This document shows positions 26,376-35,630 of a stretch of DNA of 64,000 bases, one piece after another. The number at the start of each line of letters is the position of its first letter. Positions within the stretch are counted from its first letter, which is position 1. Both the position numbers and the translations under genes were made by a program. Source of the DNA: Bermanella sp047621325. Lineage in GTDB: Bacteria > Pseudomonadota > Gammaproteobacteria > Pseudomonadales > Oceanobacteraceae. The stretch lies in the NCBI GenBank assembly GCA_047621325.1, contig JBLHLT010000002.1:165546-229545 (forward strand), given 5' to 3'. The notes below the pieces were generated by a model that saw nothing but the letters and a program-made list of their open reading frames with translations, did not search any database and was not told the origin of the DNA.

Positions 26376-28463
26376 TTACACGGCTAACGTATCGAGTAAG
26401 AATTGCTGGGCGTTTATGTGCTCTTCACCGTCTTTAGGTTCTAATTTAATGTAACTACCATCGCGTTGTAATATCCAGCTTTGACAGTTATCGCTTAAAT
26501 ATAATTCTAAATCAGCTTTCATGCGAGCGGCCCACTTTTCATTATCAATGGGGAAGCAGGTCTCGATGCGGCTTAATAAATTACGCTCCATCCAGTCGGC
26601 ACTTGCGCCAAATATTTTTGATGCACCATTGTTTTCAAAATAGTAAACACGGGTGTGTTCTAAAAAACGCCCAATAATACTGCGTACACGAATGTTTTCG
26701 CTTACCTCAGGAATACCCGGCACCAGTCGACACATACCACGAACGATGCAGTCAACTTCTACCCCTTGTTGGCTCGCATGATAAAGGGCTTGAATGATTT
26801 TAGGCTCGGTTAATGAATTCACTTTTACAATAATACGAGCAGGTTTCCCATTGGCGGCGTTATCGGCTTCTTTTGCAATCAGCGCAAGTAAGCTTTTATG
26901 CAAGGTGAACGGCGCGTGATAAATCTTTTTGATACTGAGTGCTTTACCCATGCCAGTAAGTTGCTGAAACACTTTGTGGATATCTTCGGTGATATCTTTG
27001 TTGCAGGTGATTAAGCTGTAGTCGGTATATAAACGGGCGTTACCTGCGTGATAATTACCGGTACCTAGATGTACATAACGGCGCAGTTTTTTATTTTCAC
27101 GACGTACAATCATGAGCATTTTGGCGTGGGTTTTATAGCCTACCACGCCATATACCACCACGGCACCGGCCTCTTGCAAGCGGTTAGCTAGATGTAAATT
27201 TTCTTCTTCATCAAACCGCGCTCGCAGTTCGATTACCACGGTGACTTCTTTGCCTTTGCGTGCCGCGTCGACCAGAGCATCGACAATTTCGCTGGTGGCA
27301 CCCGTGCGATAAAGCGTTTGTTTAATTGCGAGTACGTCTGGATCTTTTGCTGCTGTGCGCACTAAATCGACGACAGGCGTAAAACTTTGAAACGGGTGCA
27401 ATAGCAGCTGGTCATTTTTCTTGATTGCCTCAAAGTAGTCTTTTTTGCCTTGAAAGCCTTTTGGAATACTGGCAGTAAATGAGGGGTAGCGTAATTCTGG
27501 GCGGTTAGCACCAGCGGCCACCGCCATTAGCCGATGTACGTTTACGATTCCATTTACACAATATAAATCTTGTTCGGTTAAATTGAATTTATCGAGTAAA
27601 AATTGCCACAAAGCAGGAGGACAGTTGTCGGCTACTTCTAAACGCACCGCGTCACCAAAATCGCGCTCATGCAGTTCGCCTTCTAGGGCGCTTGCAAGAT
27701 CGGCCATGTCTTCTTTATCAAAGGTTAAATCCGCATTACGGGTTAACCGAAATTGATAACAACCTTTTACCTTCATGCCGGGAAATAATTCTGGGGCAAA
27801 TTCATGAATCATGCTGGATAAGAAGGCGTAATTATCACCGCCATCACATATTTCATCAGGAAAGCGTACGATTCGTGGTAATGAACGCGGTGCGGGAATC
27901 AAGGCTAAACCCGTGTTGCGGCCAAACGCATCTTTGCCATCTAGCTCAACGATAAAGTTTAATGATTTATTAACCAGTCGTGGAAACGGGTGCGCGGGGT
28001 CTAAACCAATTGGGCTAATAACCGGTTGTATTTCGTCGTTGAAATACTTTTTAACCCAGTTTTTTTGTTTGGTGGTCCAATCGGCACGGCGAATAAAGCG
28101 AATATTTTCTTCTTCTAGTTGCGGAAACAATTGCTCGTTCAATATATTGTATTGACGCTCAACAGTTTGGGTCACCAGATTATAAATTTGTTCTAATACT
28201 TCAGCCGGAGGTGAGCCGTCAGGCCCTGGGATTTCACGACTAAACGCCATTTGCTTTTTAAGCTCGGCGACACGCACTTCGAAAAATTCGTCTAAGTTAC
28301 TTGAGAAAATACATAAGAACATTAAACGATTTAATAATGGATGAGCAGGGTCCAGTGCCTGCTCTAACACACGGATATTAAACTGCATGTGGCTAAGCTC
28401 ACGGTTGAAATAAAACTCCGGTGAACTTAAGTCGATGCCGTTTTGGTTATCCGTGGTGTTCAT
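26376..28463 (-). CDS. ppk: Polyphosphate kinase 1
   Basis: The 695-residue protein makes polyphosphate from ATP reversibly. The two conserved histidine segments of PPK1 are present (GYKTHAKMLMI, holding the autophosphorylated His, and YVHLGTGNYHAG), together with the N-terminal FNRELSHMQFNIRVLEQA and the substrate-channel part IKQTLYRTGATSEIV. Length is normal. It is paired with ppx in a convergent arrangement. Confidence 0.97.
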   Translation of the reverse strand: MNTTDNQNGIDLSSPEFYFNRELSHMQFNIRVLEQALDPAHPLLNRLMFLCIFSSNLDEFFEVRVAELKKQMAFSREIPGPDGSPPAEVLEQIYNLVTQTVERQYNILNEQLFPQLEEENIRFIRRADWTTKQKNWVKKYFNDEIQPVISPIGLDPAHPFPRLVNKSLNFIVELDGKDAFGRNTGLALIPAPRSLPRIVRFPDEICDGGDNYAFLSSMIHEFAPELFPGMKVKGCYQFRLTRNADLTFDKEDMADLASALEGELHERDFGDAVRLEVADNCPPALWQFLLDKFNLTEQDLYCVNGIVNVHRLMAVAAGANRPELRYPSFTASIPKGFQGKKDYFEAIKKNDQLLLHPFQSFTPVVDLVRTAAKDPDVLAIKQTLYRTGATSEIVDALVDAARKGKEVTVVIELRARFDEEENLHLANRLQEAGAVVVYGVVGYKTHAKMLMIVRRENKKLRRYVHLGTGNYHAGNARLYTDYSLITCNKDITEDIHKVFQQLTGMGKALSIKKIYHAPFTLHKSLLALIAKEADNAANGKPARIIVKVNSLTEPKIIQALYHASQQGVEVDCIVRGMCRLVPGIPEVSENIRVRSIIGRFLEHTRVYYFENNGASKIFGASADWMERNLLSRIETCFPIDNEKWAARMKADLELYLSDNCQSWILQRDGSYIKLEPKDGEEHINAQQFLLDTLAV

Positions 28464-28528
28464 GATTATCCTTATTATAAAAAATTCGAGATGCTAACTG
28501 CCTTGCATGTCTAAAATATGACGATGTT

Positions 28529-29539
28529 TTATTTGTTCATCTCAAGGGCGGCGGCTTTAGCGAAATAGGTCAAGATCCCATCGGCACCTGCACGTTTGAT
28601 GCACATTAGGCTTTCCATCATGACGGCTTTTTCATCTAACCAGCCGTTTTGCACCGCGGCCATGTGCATGGCGTACTCGCCACTTACTTGATACACAAAA
28701 GTAGGTGCTTGGAATTCATCTTTCACGCGACGCACGATATCAAGGTAAGGCATGCCCGGTTTGATCATGATCATGTCGGCGCCTTCTGATAAATCCATGC
28801 TCACTTCGTGCAGCGCTTCATTAGAGTTGGCAGGGTCCATTTGATAATTAAATTTGTTGCCCTTACCAAGGTTACCCGCACTGCCAACCGCATCGCGGAA
28901 TGGGCCATAGTATGCAGAGGCGTATTTTGCGCTGTACGCGAGAATACGCGTGTTTATGTGCTGGGTTTCTTCGAGGGCGGCGCGAATCATACCAATGCGT
29001 CCGTCCATCATGTCGCTTGGGGCGACAATGTCGGCACCGGCGTCTGCGTGACTAACAGCTTGCATCACTAAGGTTTCAACGGTGCGGTCATTTAATACAT
29101 AGCCGGTTTCATCGATGATGCCGTCTTGGCCGTGAGTGGTGAACGGGTCAAGGGCTACATCGGTGATCACACCCATTTCAGGGCAGGCCTCTTTGATGGC
29201 CTTTACTGCGCGCTGGGCTATGCCGTCTGGGTTGTAGGCTTCTTCAGCGAACTCACTTTTGTGCTCGGCAGGTGTAACAGGAAAAAGCGCCACAGCCGGA
29301 ACACCGAGTGAGCTAAGTAATTTGCATTCTTTTACTGCTAAATCGATGGATAAACGCTCAATGCCGGGCATTGAGATAATAGGCTCACGCTGATTTTTAC
29401 CGTCTAAGATGAACATAGGGTAAATCAGGTTGTTCGGGCTTAGCTGGTTCTCGCGCATTAAACGGCGACTAAAGTCATCAGCACGCATACGGCGCATGCG
29501 GGTTTCAGGAAAAAAACGTTGGCTATCGGAAAATGCCAT
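28529..29539 (-). CDS. hemB: Delta-aminolevulinic acid dehydratase (porphobilinogen synthase)
   Basis: The enzyme condenses two aminolevulinate molecules into porphobilinogen. Both active-site lysine segments are present (AYSAKYASAYYGPFRDA and MIMIKPGMPYLDI). I use the ATG opening MAFSDSQRFFPETRMRRMR, which has GGGAG upstream and matches the family start, giving 336 residues; a longer frame adds 15 residues. It is the first of five tetrapyrrole genes in the window and lies just upstream of ppk on the same strand. Confidence 0.96.
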   Translation of the reverse strand: MAFSDSQRFFPETRMRRMRADDFSRRLMRENQLSPNNLIYPMFILDGKNQREPIISMPGIERLSIDLAVKECKLLSSLGVPAVALFPVTPAEHKSEFAEEAYNPDGIAQRAVKAIKEACPEMGVITDVALDPFTTHGQDGIIDETGYVLNDRTVETLVMQAVSHADAGADIVAPSDMMDGRIGMIRAALEETQHINTRILAYSAKYASAYYGPFRDAVGSAGNLGKGNKFNYQMDPANSNEALHEVSMDLSEGADMIMIKPGMPYLDIVRRVKDEFQAPTFVYQVSGEYAMHMAAVQNGWLDEKAVMMESLMCIKRAGADGILTYFAKAAALEMNK

Positions 29540-29811
29540 GATGGGCTCCCAGCTATTCTTAATTTGCGCGCTATTGTACTGCAAGCCATCGTTTTTTGCT
29601 TATGATTGAGGGCAAGCAAACTAAAAACAACACCGTTGCGTATGACAAAGGAAGATCAGAATTTAGTATAGCGCTTAAACACGATCCTAGCGGTACGCAT
29701 GGCCCACTTACGTATACGGGTAGAAATTTTCGACCGTCTAGGGTGTATATCTGAACTAAGCCCTGCATACTGGTTCAAAACCAGATACTTACTTTTTTAA
29801 ATGGACCCAAT

Positions 29812-31938
29812 ATGAAAAAGCTCCTCATTATTGCTGCACTGGCGGCCATCATCACTGCACTGGTGATATTTGATGCTCAGCAATACCTCACGCCTGACTT
29901 TTATCAACAATTGTTCAGTGAACAACCGTTGTTAACGGGGGCGATTTTCTTTGGCGTATACGTCGTGGCCACCGCGTTATCGATTCCGGGTGCTGCAGCA
30001 TTAACCCTAATTGGTGGTGCGATTTTTGGTTTAGGTTGGGGTTTGTTGTTGATTAGTTTTGCCAGCTCAATTGGTGCGACGTTAGCATTCTTAATGACAC
30101 GATTATTATTAAAAGACTGGGTACAAGCGAAATTTGGTCACTACTTAAGCACGATTAACAAAGGCGTTGAAAAAGACGGCGCGTTTTATTTGTTTACCTT
30201 ACGCTTAATTCCCGTGGTGCCATTTTTTGTGATTAACCTTGTCATGGGTTTGATGCCTATTAAGGCACGCACATTTTACTGGGTAAGCCAGCTAGGTATG
30301 TTGGCGGGCACGGCTGTGTACGTAAATGCAGGTGCACAGTTAGGCCAGTTAGATGAGTTGTCATTTGCAGGCATTATGACACCCGGTTTATTAGGCAGTT
30401 TTGTATTGTTGGCGATTTTCCCTTGGGTAGCTCGTACATTAATTAACAGAGTGAAAAAGAACCTCGCGTTAAAGGCTTATCAAAAACCAAAAACATTCGA
30501 GGATAACTTATTAGTGATTGGCGCAGGCGCAGGCGGTTTAGTGAGCAGCTACATTGCGGCGGCCACCAAAGCCAAAGTAACGTTAATCGAAAAACATAAA
30601 ATGGGCGGCGACTGTTTAAACACAGGTTGCGTGCCATCAAAAGCGATTATTCATGCGGCCAGTCTTGCTCATGAGGCTCGCCACGCTAAAAGCGTTGGGG
30701 TGAATGTAGGTGAGGTAAACGTAGACTTTGCACAGGTTATGCAATCGGTGCACGCAGGCATAAAAGAAGTAGAACCTCACGATAGTATCGAGCGTTATGA
30801 AGGTTTGGGCGTTAATTGCATAACGGGTAGTGCAACCATCGTGAACCCATGGACGGTAGAAATTGAAACCGCACAGGGCAAACAAACACGCACCGCCCGT
30901 AATATTATTATTGCCGCCGGTGGTCGCCCAAAAGTGTTCCCGATCCCCGGAATTGATGAGGTTGGTTATTACACGTCGGATACGCTTTGGGAAATTAAAG
31001 AACAGCCAAAACGATTATTGGTAATAGGTGCAGGCCCTATTGGTTGTGAGCTTGCACAAAGTTTTAATCGCCTTGGCAGTGACGTCACCATGGTTGACCC
31101 AGCCCCTCATATTTTAGGCCGTGAAGATGCCGACGTAGTGGAAGAAGTGACGGCGCAATTTAAAACCGAAGGCATGAATTTGATGACAGGTTGTAAGCCA
31201 AAATCATTTGCGCTGATGAACGGTGAAAAACAGGCCGTGATTGAAACCCCTAATGGTGATCAAACCATCATCTTTGACGCCATGATCATGGCCGTAGGTC
31301 GTGAGGCAAATGTAAAAGGTTATGGCTTAGATAACCTTAATATTCAGCTTGATGAGCGTGGTAATATCTTGGTCGATGAATACCTAGAAACCAGCATGCC
31401 GGGTGTGTATGCCGTAGGCGATGTGATCGGCGGCTATCAATTTACCCATGTTTCGGCTCATGAAGCATGGTATGCCAGTGTAAATGCACTATTTGGTCAT
31501 TTAAAAAGATTCAAAGCCGACTATTCTGTTATCCCTTGGGCGACGTATACCGATCCACAAGTTGGGCGAGTCGGTTTAAACGAAACGGATGCCAAAGCGA
31601 AAGGCATTGCGTTTGAAGTGACCAAGTTTGAAATCAAAGAACTGGATCGCGCCATTGTTGACGGCCAAGCCCGTGGCTTTGTTAAAGTGCTCACCGTACC
31701 GGGCAAAGATAAAATATTAGGTGCGACGATTGTGGGAGCCATGGCCGGTGAGTTGATGGCTGAGTTTGTATTAGCCATGCGACATGGCTTGGGTTTGAAT
31801 AAAATTCTCGGCACTATTCACGCCTACCCAACCATGATGGAAGCCAACAAGTACGTAGCCGGCGAGTGGAAACGTAACCACGCTCCACAAGGTTTATTAA
31901 AATTAGTCGAAAAGTTTCATGCATGGCGACGAGGTTAG
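29812..31938 (+). CDS. VTT-domain membrane protein fused to a flavin disulfide oxidoreductase
   Basis: Residues 1-225 form a TVP38/TMEM64-type (VTT, DedA-like) membrane domain with several helices and the motif LSIPGAAALTLIGGAIFG. From about residue 233 it is a class I pyridine nucleotide-disulfide oxidoreductase: FAD-binding GAGAGG, redox-active Cys268 and Cys273 (GGDCLNTGCVPSKA), NAD-binding VIGAGPIGCELA, and C-terminal HAYPTMMEANK. It resembles mercuric reductase and lipoamide dehydrogenase but has no heavy-metal-binding N-terminal domain. The fusion suggests electron transfer at the membrane; the substrate is unknown. It starts ATG AAA AAG, with no strong ribosome-binding site. Confidence 0.88.
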   Translation: MKKLLIIAALAAIITALVIFDAQQYLTPDFYQQLFSEQPLLTGAIFFGVYVVATALSIPGAAALTLIGGAIFGLGWGLLLISFASSIGATLAFLMTRLLLKDWVQAKFGHYLSTINKGVEKDGAFYLFTLRLIPVVPFFVINLVMGLMPIKARTFYWVSQLGMLAGTAVYVNAGAQLGQLDELSFAGIMTPGLLGSFVLLAIFPWVARTLINRVKKNLALKAYQKPKTFEDNLLVIGAGAGGLVSSYIAAATKAKVTLIEKHKMGGDCLNTGCVPSKAIIHAASLAHEARHAKSVGVNVGEVNVDFAQVMQSVHAGIKEVEPHDSIERYEGLGVNCITGSATIVNPWTVEIETAQGKQTRTARNIIIAAGGRPKVFPIPGIDEVGYYTSDTLWEIKEQPKRLLVIGAGPIGCELAQSFNRLGSDVTMVDPAPHILGREDADVVEEVTAQFKTEGMNLMTGCKPKSFALMNGEKQAVIETPNGDQTIIFDAMIMAVGREANVKGYGLDNLNIQLDERGNILVDEYLETSMPGVYAVGDVIGGYQFTHVSAHEAWYASVNALFGHLKRFKADYSVIPWATYTDPQVGRVGLNETDAKAKGIAFEVTKFEIKELDRAIVDGQARGFVKVLTVPGKDKILGATIVGAMAGELMAEFVLAMRHGLGLNKILGTIHAYPTMMEANKYVAGEWKRNHAPQGLLKLVEKFHAWRRG

Positions 31939-31974
31939 TCGCCAAATTTTATTTGTTTATAAAGGGTTAGAAGA

Positions 31975-32436
31975 ATGAAAGCAGAATTTACCGAAACCGA
32001 GCTCAACCTAGCCCTTAACTTCATGAATCAAATTCCCTTCAATCAACACATCGGTTTAGAAGTGCATAAGTTCGACGCTGATGTAGCGATCTTTAAAATT
32101 AACATGCGCAAAGAACTCGTGGGTAACTGGCTGCAAGGCATCTTGCATGGCGGCGTGATCGCCAGCGCGTTAGATGTTGCAGGCGGCACCGCTGCGCTGG
32201 TGGGTGCGTATAAACAGCGTTTAGACTTACCACAAGAAGAGCGTGCAAAAAGCCTCGCTAAGTTAGGAACAATCGACATGCGTGTGGATTACCTACGACC
32301 AGGTAAGGGCAAAGAGTTTTTTGCTAGCGCGTCTATTTTGCGTATTGGCTCAAAAGTAGCCGTCACGCGAATGGAATTTAAAAATGAAGAAGATGAATTG
32401 ATTGCTGTGGGCACTGGCACGTATATGTGCGGCTAA
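31975..32436 (+). CDS. Hotdog-fold thioesterase family protein
   Basis: The 153-residue protein carries the PaaI/YigI hotdog pattern: LHGGVIASALDVAGGTAAL (active-site loop and central helix) then TIDMRVDYLRPG and a last strand TRMEFKNEEDELIAVGTGTY. Such enzymes hydrolyse acyl-CoA thioesters. Its start follows the oxidoreductase gene by 36 bp with GGGTTAGAAG upstream, so the two probably form an operon. Closest recalled relatives are YigI-type thioesterases. Confidence 0.85.
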   Translation: MKAEFTETELNLALNFMNQIPFNQHIGLEVHKFDADVAIFKINMRKELVGNWLQGILHGGVIASALDVAGGTAALVGAYKQRLDLPQEERAKSLAKLGTIDMRVDYLRPGKGKEFFASASILRIGSKVAVTRMEFKNEEDELIAVGTGTYMCG

Positions 32437-32453
32437 TGGCTTTATTTTTAAAT

Positions 32454-32508
32454 GTAGGTCAGGCACGGCCTGACGCAAAGAATTGTTGGCGGGCAGTGCC
32501 CGCCCTAC
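32454..32508. repeat. REP-like double-hairpin element with GTAGG/CCTAC ends
   Basis: Ends are GTAGG and CCTAC. Two perfect hairpins are inside: GTCAGGC-ACG-GCCTGAC at 32458-32474 and GGCGGGC-AGT-GCCCGCC at 32488-32504. The GTAGG...CCTAC ends match those of the elements at 8357 and 9381, so they may belong to one loosely related family. Confidence 0.8.
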
Positions 32509-32544
32509 GACGTAACGGTCAGCACATGGATGTCTGGATGATTT

Positions 32545-32874
32545 ATGAGCATAAACTGTTTATTTAAGAGTAAGTGGATAACCGTCTTTATATTCTTAAC
32601 TCTCACGGTTGTCGCGATAGGCACAATTGATTTTAATAAAAAAATCACTAAAAAATACAGGGCCTTGGCGGCAATTGAAGACGTTCGATTGAGTCTAGAT
32701 GCTTACGGACCGTCTACAAAATTATTGGTTTTGAAAGTAGAAGGTAAGGATCAGCGTATTAACGTTAGGCTGCCCGATCACGCTTTAATATTCAAAGATA
32801 AACGAGTGGTTCTAGAGTGCATTGAATTTAATACAAAAGAGGCGTTATGTACTTTTTTATCTTATGAACAGTAA
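32545..32874 (+). CDS. Hypothetical membrane-anchored protein
   Basis: The 109-residue protein begins with a positively charged stretch and a single hydrophobic segment (WITVFIFLTLTVVAIGTI), followed by a basic then mixed soluble domain of about 80 residues with two cysteines (LECIEFNTKEALCTF). It is likely anchored in the inner membrane with the C-terminal part in the periplasm. I do not recognise the family. It stands alone, downstream of a REP-like element and converging on the LysR gene. Confidence 0.6.
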   Translation: MSINCLFKSKWITVFIFLTLTVVAIGTIDFNKKITKKYRALAAIEDVRLSLDAYGPSTKLLVLKVEGKDQRINVRLPDHALIFKDKRVVLECIEFNTKEALCTFLSYEQ

Positions 32875-32908
32875 GGCGACAGCATAAATAATGATTTTTA
32901 GCCGTTTT

Positions 32909-33808
32909 TTACTGCTTATTTAGCGTTTTAATTAATGCCGTTAACCATTCAATAAACAGCGTTAGTTTTTTAGAACGATTTCTGCGGGACGGGTAAAGCA
33001 ACCAAACAGGTAGCTGTGTGCAACGATAGTTTGGTAATACCTCAATCAGTTGGCCATTTTCTAAATATCGGTTAATAGTCATATCAGGCACCTGAATAAT
33101 ACCCAACCCGGCCAAGCAAGCATGTAAATAAGCGTCGGTACTGTTAACCGCCAGTTGGCTTTTCATCGGCAATTGGTGAGCAAGGTCACCGTCTAAATAT
33201 TCAAATAATGCTCGGCTATTACCTAATTTAGGCGCGTAATCAATTAACATATGTTGCTGTAAATCGTCGATGGTTTTTGGTTCGCCATATTGCGCTATAT
33301 AACTTGGGCTCACACAATTAATCATGTTGTAGGTGGTTAATGGTTTTGCGATCAAGCTGCTATCTTGTAAGTCTCCTGCGCGAATAATGCAATCAACGCC
33401 TTCTTTGATAGGGTCAATTTTAAAATCTGTCGTGCTCACTTTTAATTGGATATTGGGGTGTGTTTCTAACCACGTTGATAAATGTGGTAACACAATATCA
33501 CTGGCAAAACGGCTTGGCATATCAACCTTTAATACACCGTGCATATTTGCATCACTTTGATACTGGCTTTCAATGGCCTCTAATTCAGACAATAGCCCAT
33601 GGCATTGCCCAAGATAGCTTTCGCCGTCCAGTGTGAGCGTGACGCTGCGGGTGCTACGGTGTAGCAAGCGAACCCCAAGTTGTTTTTCGAGGCCCTGTAC
33701 CGCGGCGGAAACACTGGATTTGGGCAGGTCTAAGATATCGGCTGCTCGGGTAAAGCTACCTGTTTGAGCCACCATCAAAAAGCGCTGCATGGCTAAAAAT
33801 TTATCCAT
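32909..33808 (-). CDS. LysR-family transcriptional regulator
   Basis: The 299-residue protein has the N-terminal winged helix-turn-helix of LysR regulators (MQRFLMVAQTGSFTRAADIL, then PKSSVSAAVQGLEKQLGVRL) and a C-terminal effector-binding domain. I start at the ATG of MDKFLAMQR, with GAG just upstream; a GTG four codons earlier is possible. It diverges from an SDR gene across about 115 bp, the classic layout for a LysR regulator and its target. Confidence 0.9.
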   Translation of the reverse strand: MDKFLAMQRFLMVAQTGSFTRAADILDLPKSSVSAAVQGLEKQLGVRLLHRSTRSVTLTLDGESYLGQCHGLLSELEAIESQYQSDANMHGVLKVDMPSRFASDIVLPHLSTWLETHPNIQLKVSTTDFKIDPIKEGVDCIIRAGDLQDSSLIAKPLTTYNMINCVSPSYIAQYGEPKTIDDLQQHMLIDYAPKLGNSRALFEYLDGDLAHQLPMKSQLAVNSTDAYLHACLAGLGIIQVPDMTINRYLENGQLIEVLPNYRCTQLPVWLLYPSRRNRSKKLTLFIEWLTALIKTLNKQ

Positions 33809-33925
33809 AGTCTCGATCACTGTTTGGAATTAACGAACAATCTTGTCAGTTTTAGCGTGTTTATTGCTAACAATCAAGTGACTACTCTGGCTAGGTCAGT
33901 CACATCACACAGGTTGGAGCGAGAC
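33809..33925. promoter_or_regulatory. Divergent control region of the LysR/SDR pair
   Basis: The 117-bp spacer separates the two divergent starts. It contains short dyads such as TTGGAATTAACGAACAA but no LysR box (T-N11-A with flanking dyad) that I can fix with confidence. Confidence 0.4.
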
Positions 33926-34681
33926 ATGAAAAAAATAGTATTAGTAACAGGTGGTAGCCGTGGGCTGGGTAAAAGCATGGCGCTGGCTTTGGCCAACAAG
34001 GGCATGGATGTTGTTATTACCTACCAAAGCCAGCAAGCGTCGGCATTGGATGTCGTTGCCAGTATTCAAAAAACCGGAAACAAAGCATCGGCATTGCAGC
34101 TTGATGTAAGCGATAGTCGTAGCTTTAAACAATTTACGGCAGCGTTGAGTCAGGTATTAAAAAACGAATACCAAAGAGAGGATTTTGATTATCTCGTTAA
34201 CAATGCAGGTATTGGCATTAATGCACCGTTTACACAAACAACAGAAGATCAATTTGATCAGTTGGTAAGCATTCACTTAAAAGGTGCATTCTTTTTAACT
34301 CAAAGCTTGTTACCGCTTATGCGTGATGGAGGCAAAATTCTAAATGTATCCTCTGGTTTAGCACGCTTTAGTCTGCCCGGATATGCGGCTTATGCCATGA
34401 TGAAAGGCGGCATTGAAGTCATGACTCGTTATTTAGCTAAAGAGCTTGGTGAAAGAGGAATACAAGTAAACTGTATTGCACCAGGGGCCATCGAAACGGA
34501 TTTCGGTGGTGGTGCGGTGCGCGATAATGCCAGCATCAACCAGTACATCGCAAATGAGACGGCACTTGGTCGAGCGGGCTTGCCTGACGACATTGGCGCG
34601 GTTGTTTCGATGATGCTAAGCAATGACGCAAATTGGATTAACGCGCAGCGGATTGAAATCTCAGGCGGTATCTTTATTTAG
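33926..34681 (+). CDS. SDR-family oxidoreductase divergent from a LysR regulator
   Basis: The 251-residue protein starts KKIVLVTGGSRGLGKSMA, a glycine-rich cofactor motif of classical SDRs, and has YLVNNAGIGIN, Ser in NVSSGLARF, and the catalytic YAMMK. The C-terminal IEISGGIFI is typical of FabG-like enzymes. The ATG chosen has GGAGCGAGAC upstream; a longer reading adds 34 residues unlike SDR N-termini. It is probably regulated by the divergent LysR protein. Substrate unknown. Confidence 0.9.
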   Translation: MKKIVLVTGGSRGLGKSMALALANKGMDVVITYQSQQASALDVVASIQKTGNKASALQLDVSDSRSFKQFTAALSQVLKNEYQREDFDYLVNNAGIGINAPFTQTTEDQFDQLVSIHLKGAFFLTQSLLPLMRDGGKILNVSSGLARFSLPGYAAYAMMKGGIEVMTRYLAKELGERGIQVNCIAPGAIETDFGGGAVRDNASINQYIANETALGRAGLPDDIGAVVSMMLSNDANWINAQRIEISGGIFI

Positions 34682-34688
34682 CTCAATA

Positions 34689-34714
34689 AAAAGGCTCTGT
34701 AAAAAGAGCCTTTT
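34689..34714. terminator. Bidirectional terminator after the SDR gene
   Basis: AAAAGGCTCT and AGAGCCTTTT form a stem with a 6-base loop between the converging SDR and VF530 genes. Confidence 0.85.
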
Positions 34715-34732
34715 ATCTTAAATAGCATGCGT

Positions 34733-35242
34733 TTACTTTTCCCAGTTTCCCCAAGGGTTCGAGCTATTAGAGGCATCATTTTTAGGGCTTTTAGGTCGCG
34801 GTGTTTCGCTGTTGCTACGAGGCGTATAACTTTTATTCGAACTTGCACGCTTACCAAAATCACCCTTGTTAAATTCGGCTGCTTTTTTTGCTCGCTTCTC
34901 ACGTAGACGCTCGGCATCTTCTAATGATAATTCTGCAGGTTCACCCACTTGGTGATGCTCTGGCACAATACGATCACGGGGCGAAATATTAAATTGGGTC
35001 GATGACGGCTTAGGCAGGTTCTTATATTCGTACATATAGAATGATTCTACCTTCTCGCGAGCCCAATCGGTTTTCTTCAAAAACTTCACACTGGACTCAA
35101 TGCTTGGGTTGGTTTTAAAGCAGTTGATGTTCAAATAGGCGAATAAGATTTCAAAGCTGTAGTGATCAACCATCTCAATTAGTAGGCTTTTAAGGCTGAT
35201 CCCGTGTAGGGGGTTGTTTTTGAAGTTAATATCATCAGACAT
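34733..35242 (-). CDS. VF530 family protein with a long disordered tail
   Basis: Residues 1-70 match the VF530 (DUF2132) DNA-binding-type domain: KNNPLHGISLKSLLIEMVDHY, then INCFKTNPSIESSVKFLKKT and WAREKVESFY. The family is usually near 75-90 residues. Here about 100 further residues follow, rich in Lys, Arg, Ser and Pro (AERLREKRAKKAAEF, then SNSETPRPKSPKN), and end NPWGNWEK. The tail looks disordered. I use the ATG at MSDDINFKNN; a TTG five codons earlier is less likely. Confidence 0.85.
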   Translation of the reverse strand: MSDDINFKNNPLHGISLKSLLIEMVDHYSFEILFAYLNINCFKTNPSIESSVKFLKKTDWAREKVESFYMYEYKNLPKPSSTQFNISPRDRIVPEHHQVGEPAELSLEDAERLREKRAKKAAEFNKGDFGKRASSNKSYTPRSNSETPRPKSPKNDASNSSNPWGNWEK

Positions 35243-35459
35243 GGCAGAATCCAGCAAAAGCAGTAAATGGCGCGATTATACCTAAAATATAGCAGTACAC
35301 CTGATTTTTACGAGAATAAGGTTAATTGGATTGTCTGGTTGATATTTATACAGGTGGCTCGGTTTGGTGGGGAAAGGCATTGGTGCTAATGACATTCAAG
35401 GGTGGCTGGCTTAATCTGCATATATTGAAAAAATCGGATTATTGATAAGGGTGTAATTT

Positions 35460-35630
35460 ATGAGCGATAAAGTGGTTAAATTTGAATTTGAAAAAGAAAC
35501 CAAGAACAGCGTGCGTTATAAAGAAGTGCCAGAAGATGGCCAGCCGCCGATCATCGGTTCGCTGTATGTGCAAAAGTGGTATGTGGGTAATACCAAGAAC
35601 TTAGAAGTAACGATCAGTAAGAAAGATTAG
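35460..35630 (+). CDS. Small 56-residue conserved-type protein
   Basis: This short frame starts MSDKVVKFEFEKETKNSVRY and runs through KEVPEDGQPPIIGSLYVQKW to VTISKKD. It contains AAGGG about 9 nt before the ATG. Composition and ordered strand-like pattern look like a real small protein; similar short proteins with PPIIGSLYVQK-type text occur, as far as I recall, in other gammaproteobacteria. Function unknown. It stands alone between the VF530 and VOC genes. Confidence 0.75.
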   Translation: MSDKVVKFEFEKETKNSVRYKEVPEDGQPPIIGSLYVQKWYVGNTKNLEVTISKKD

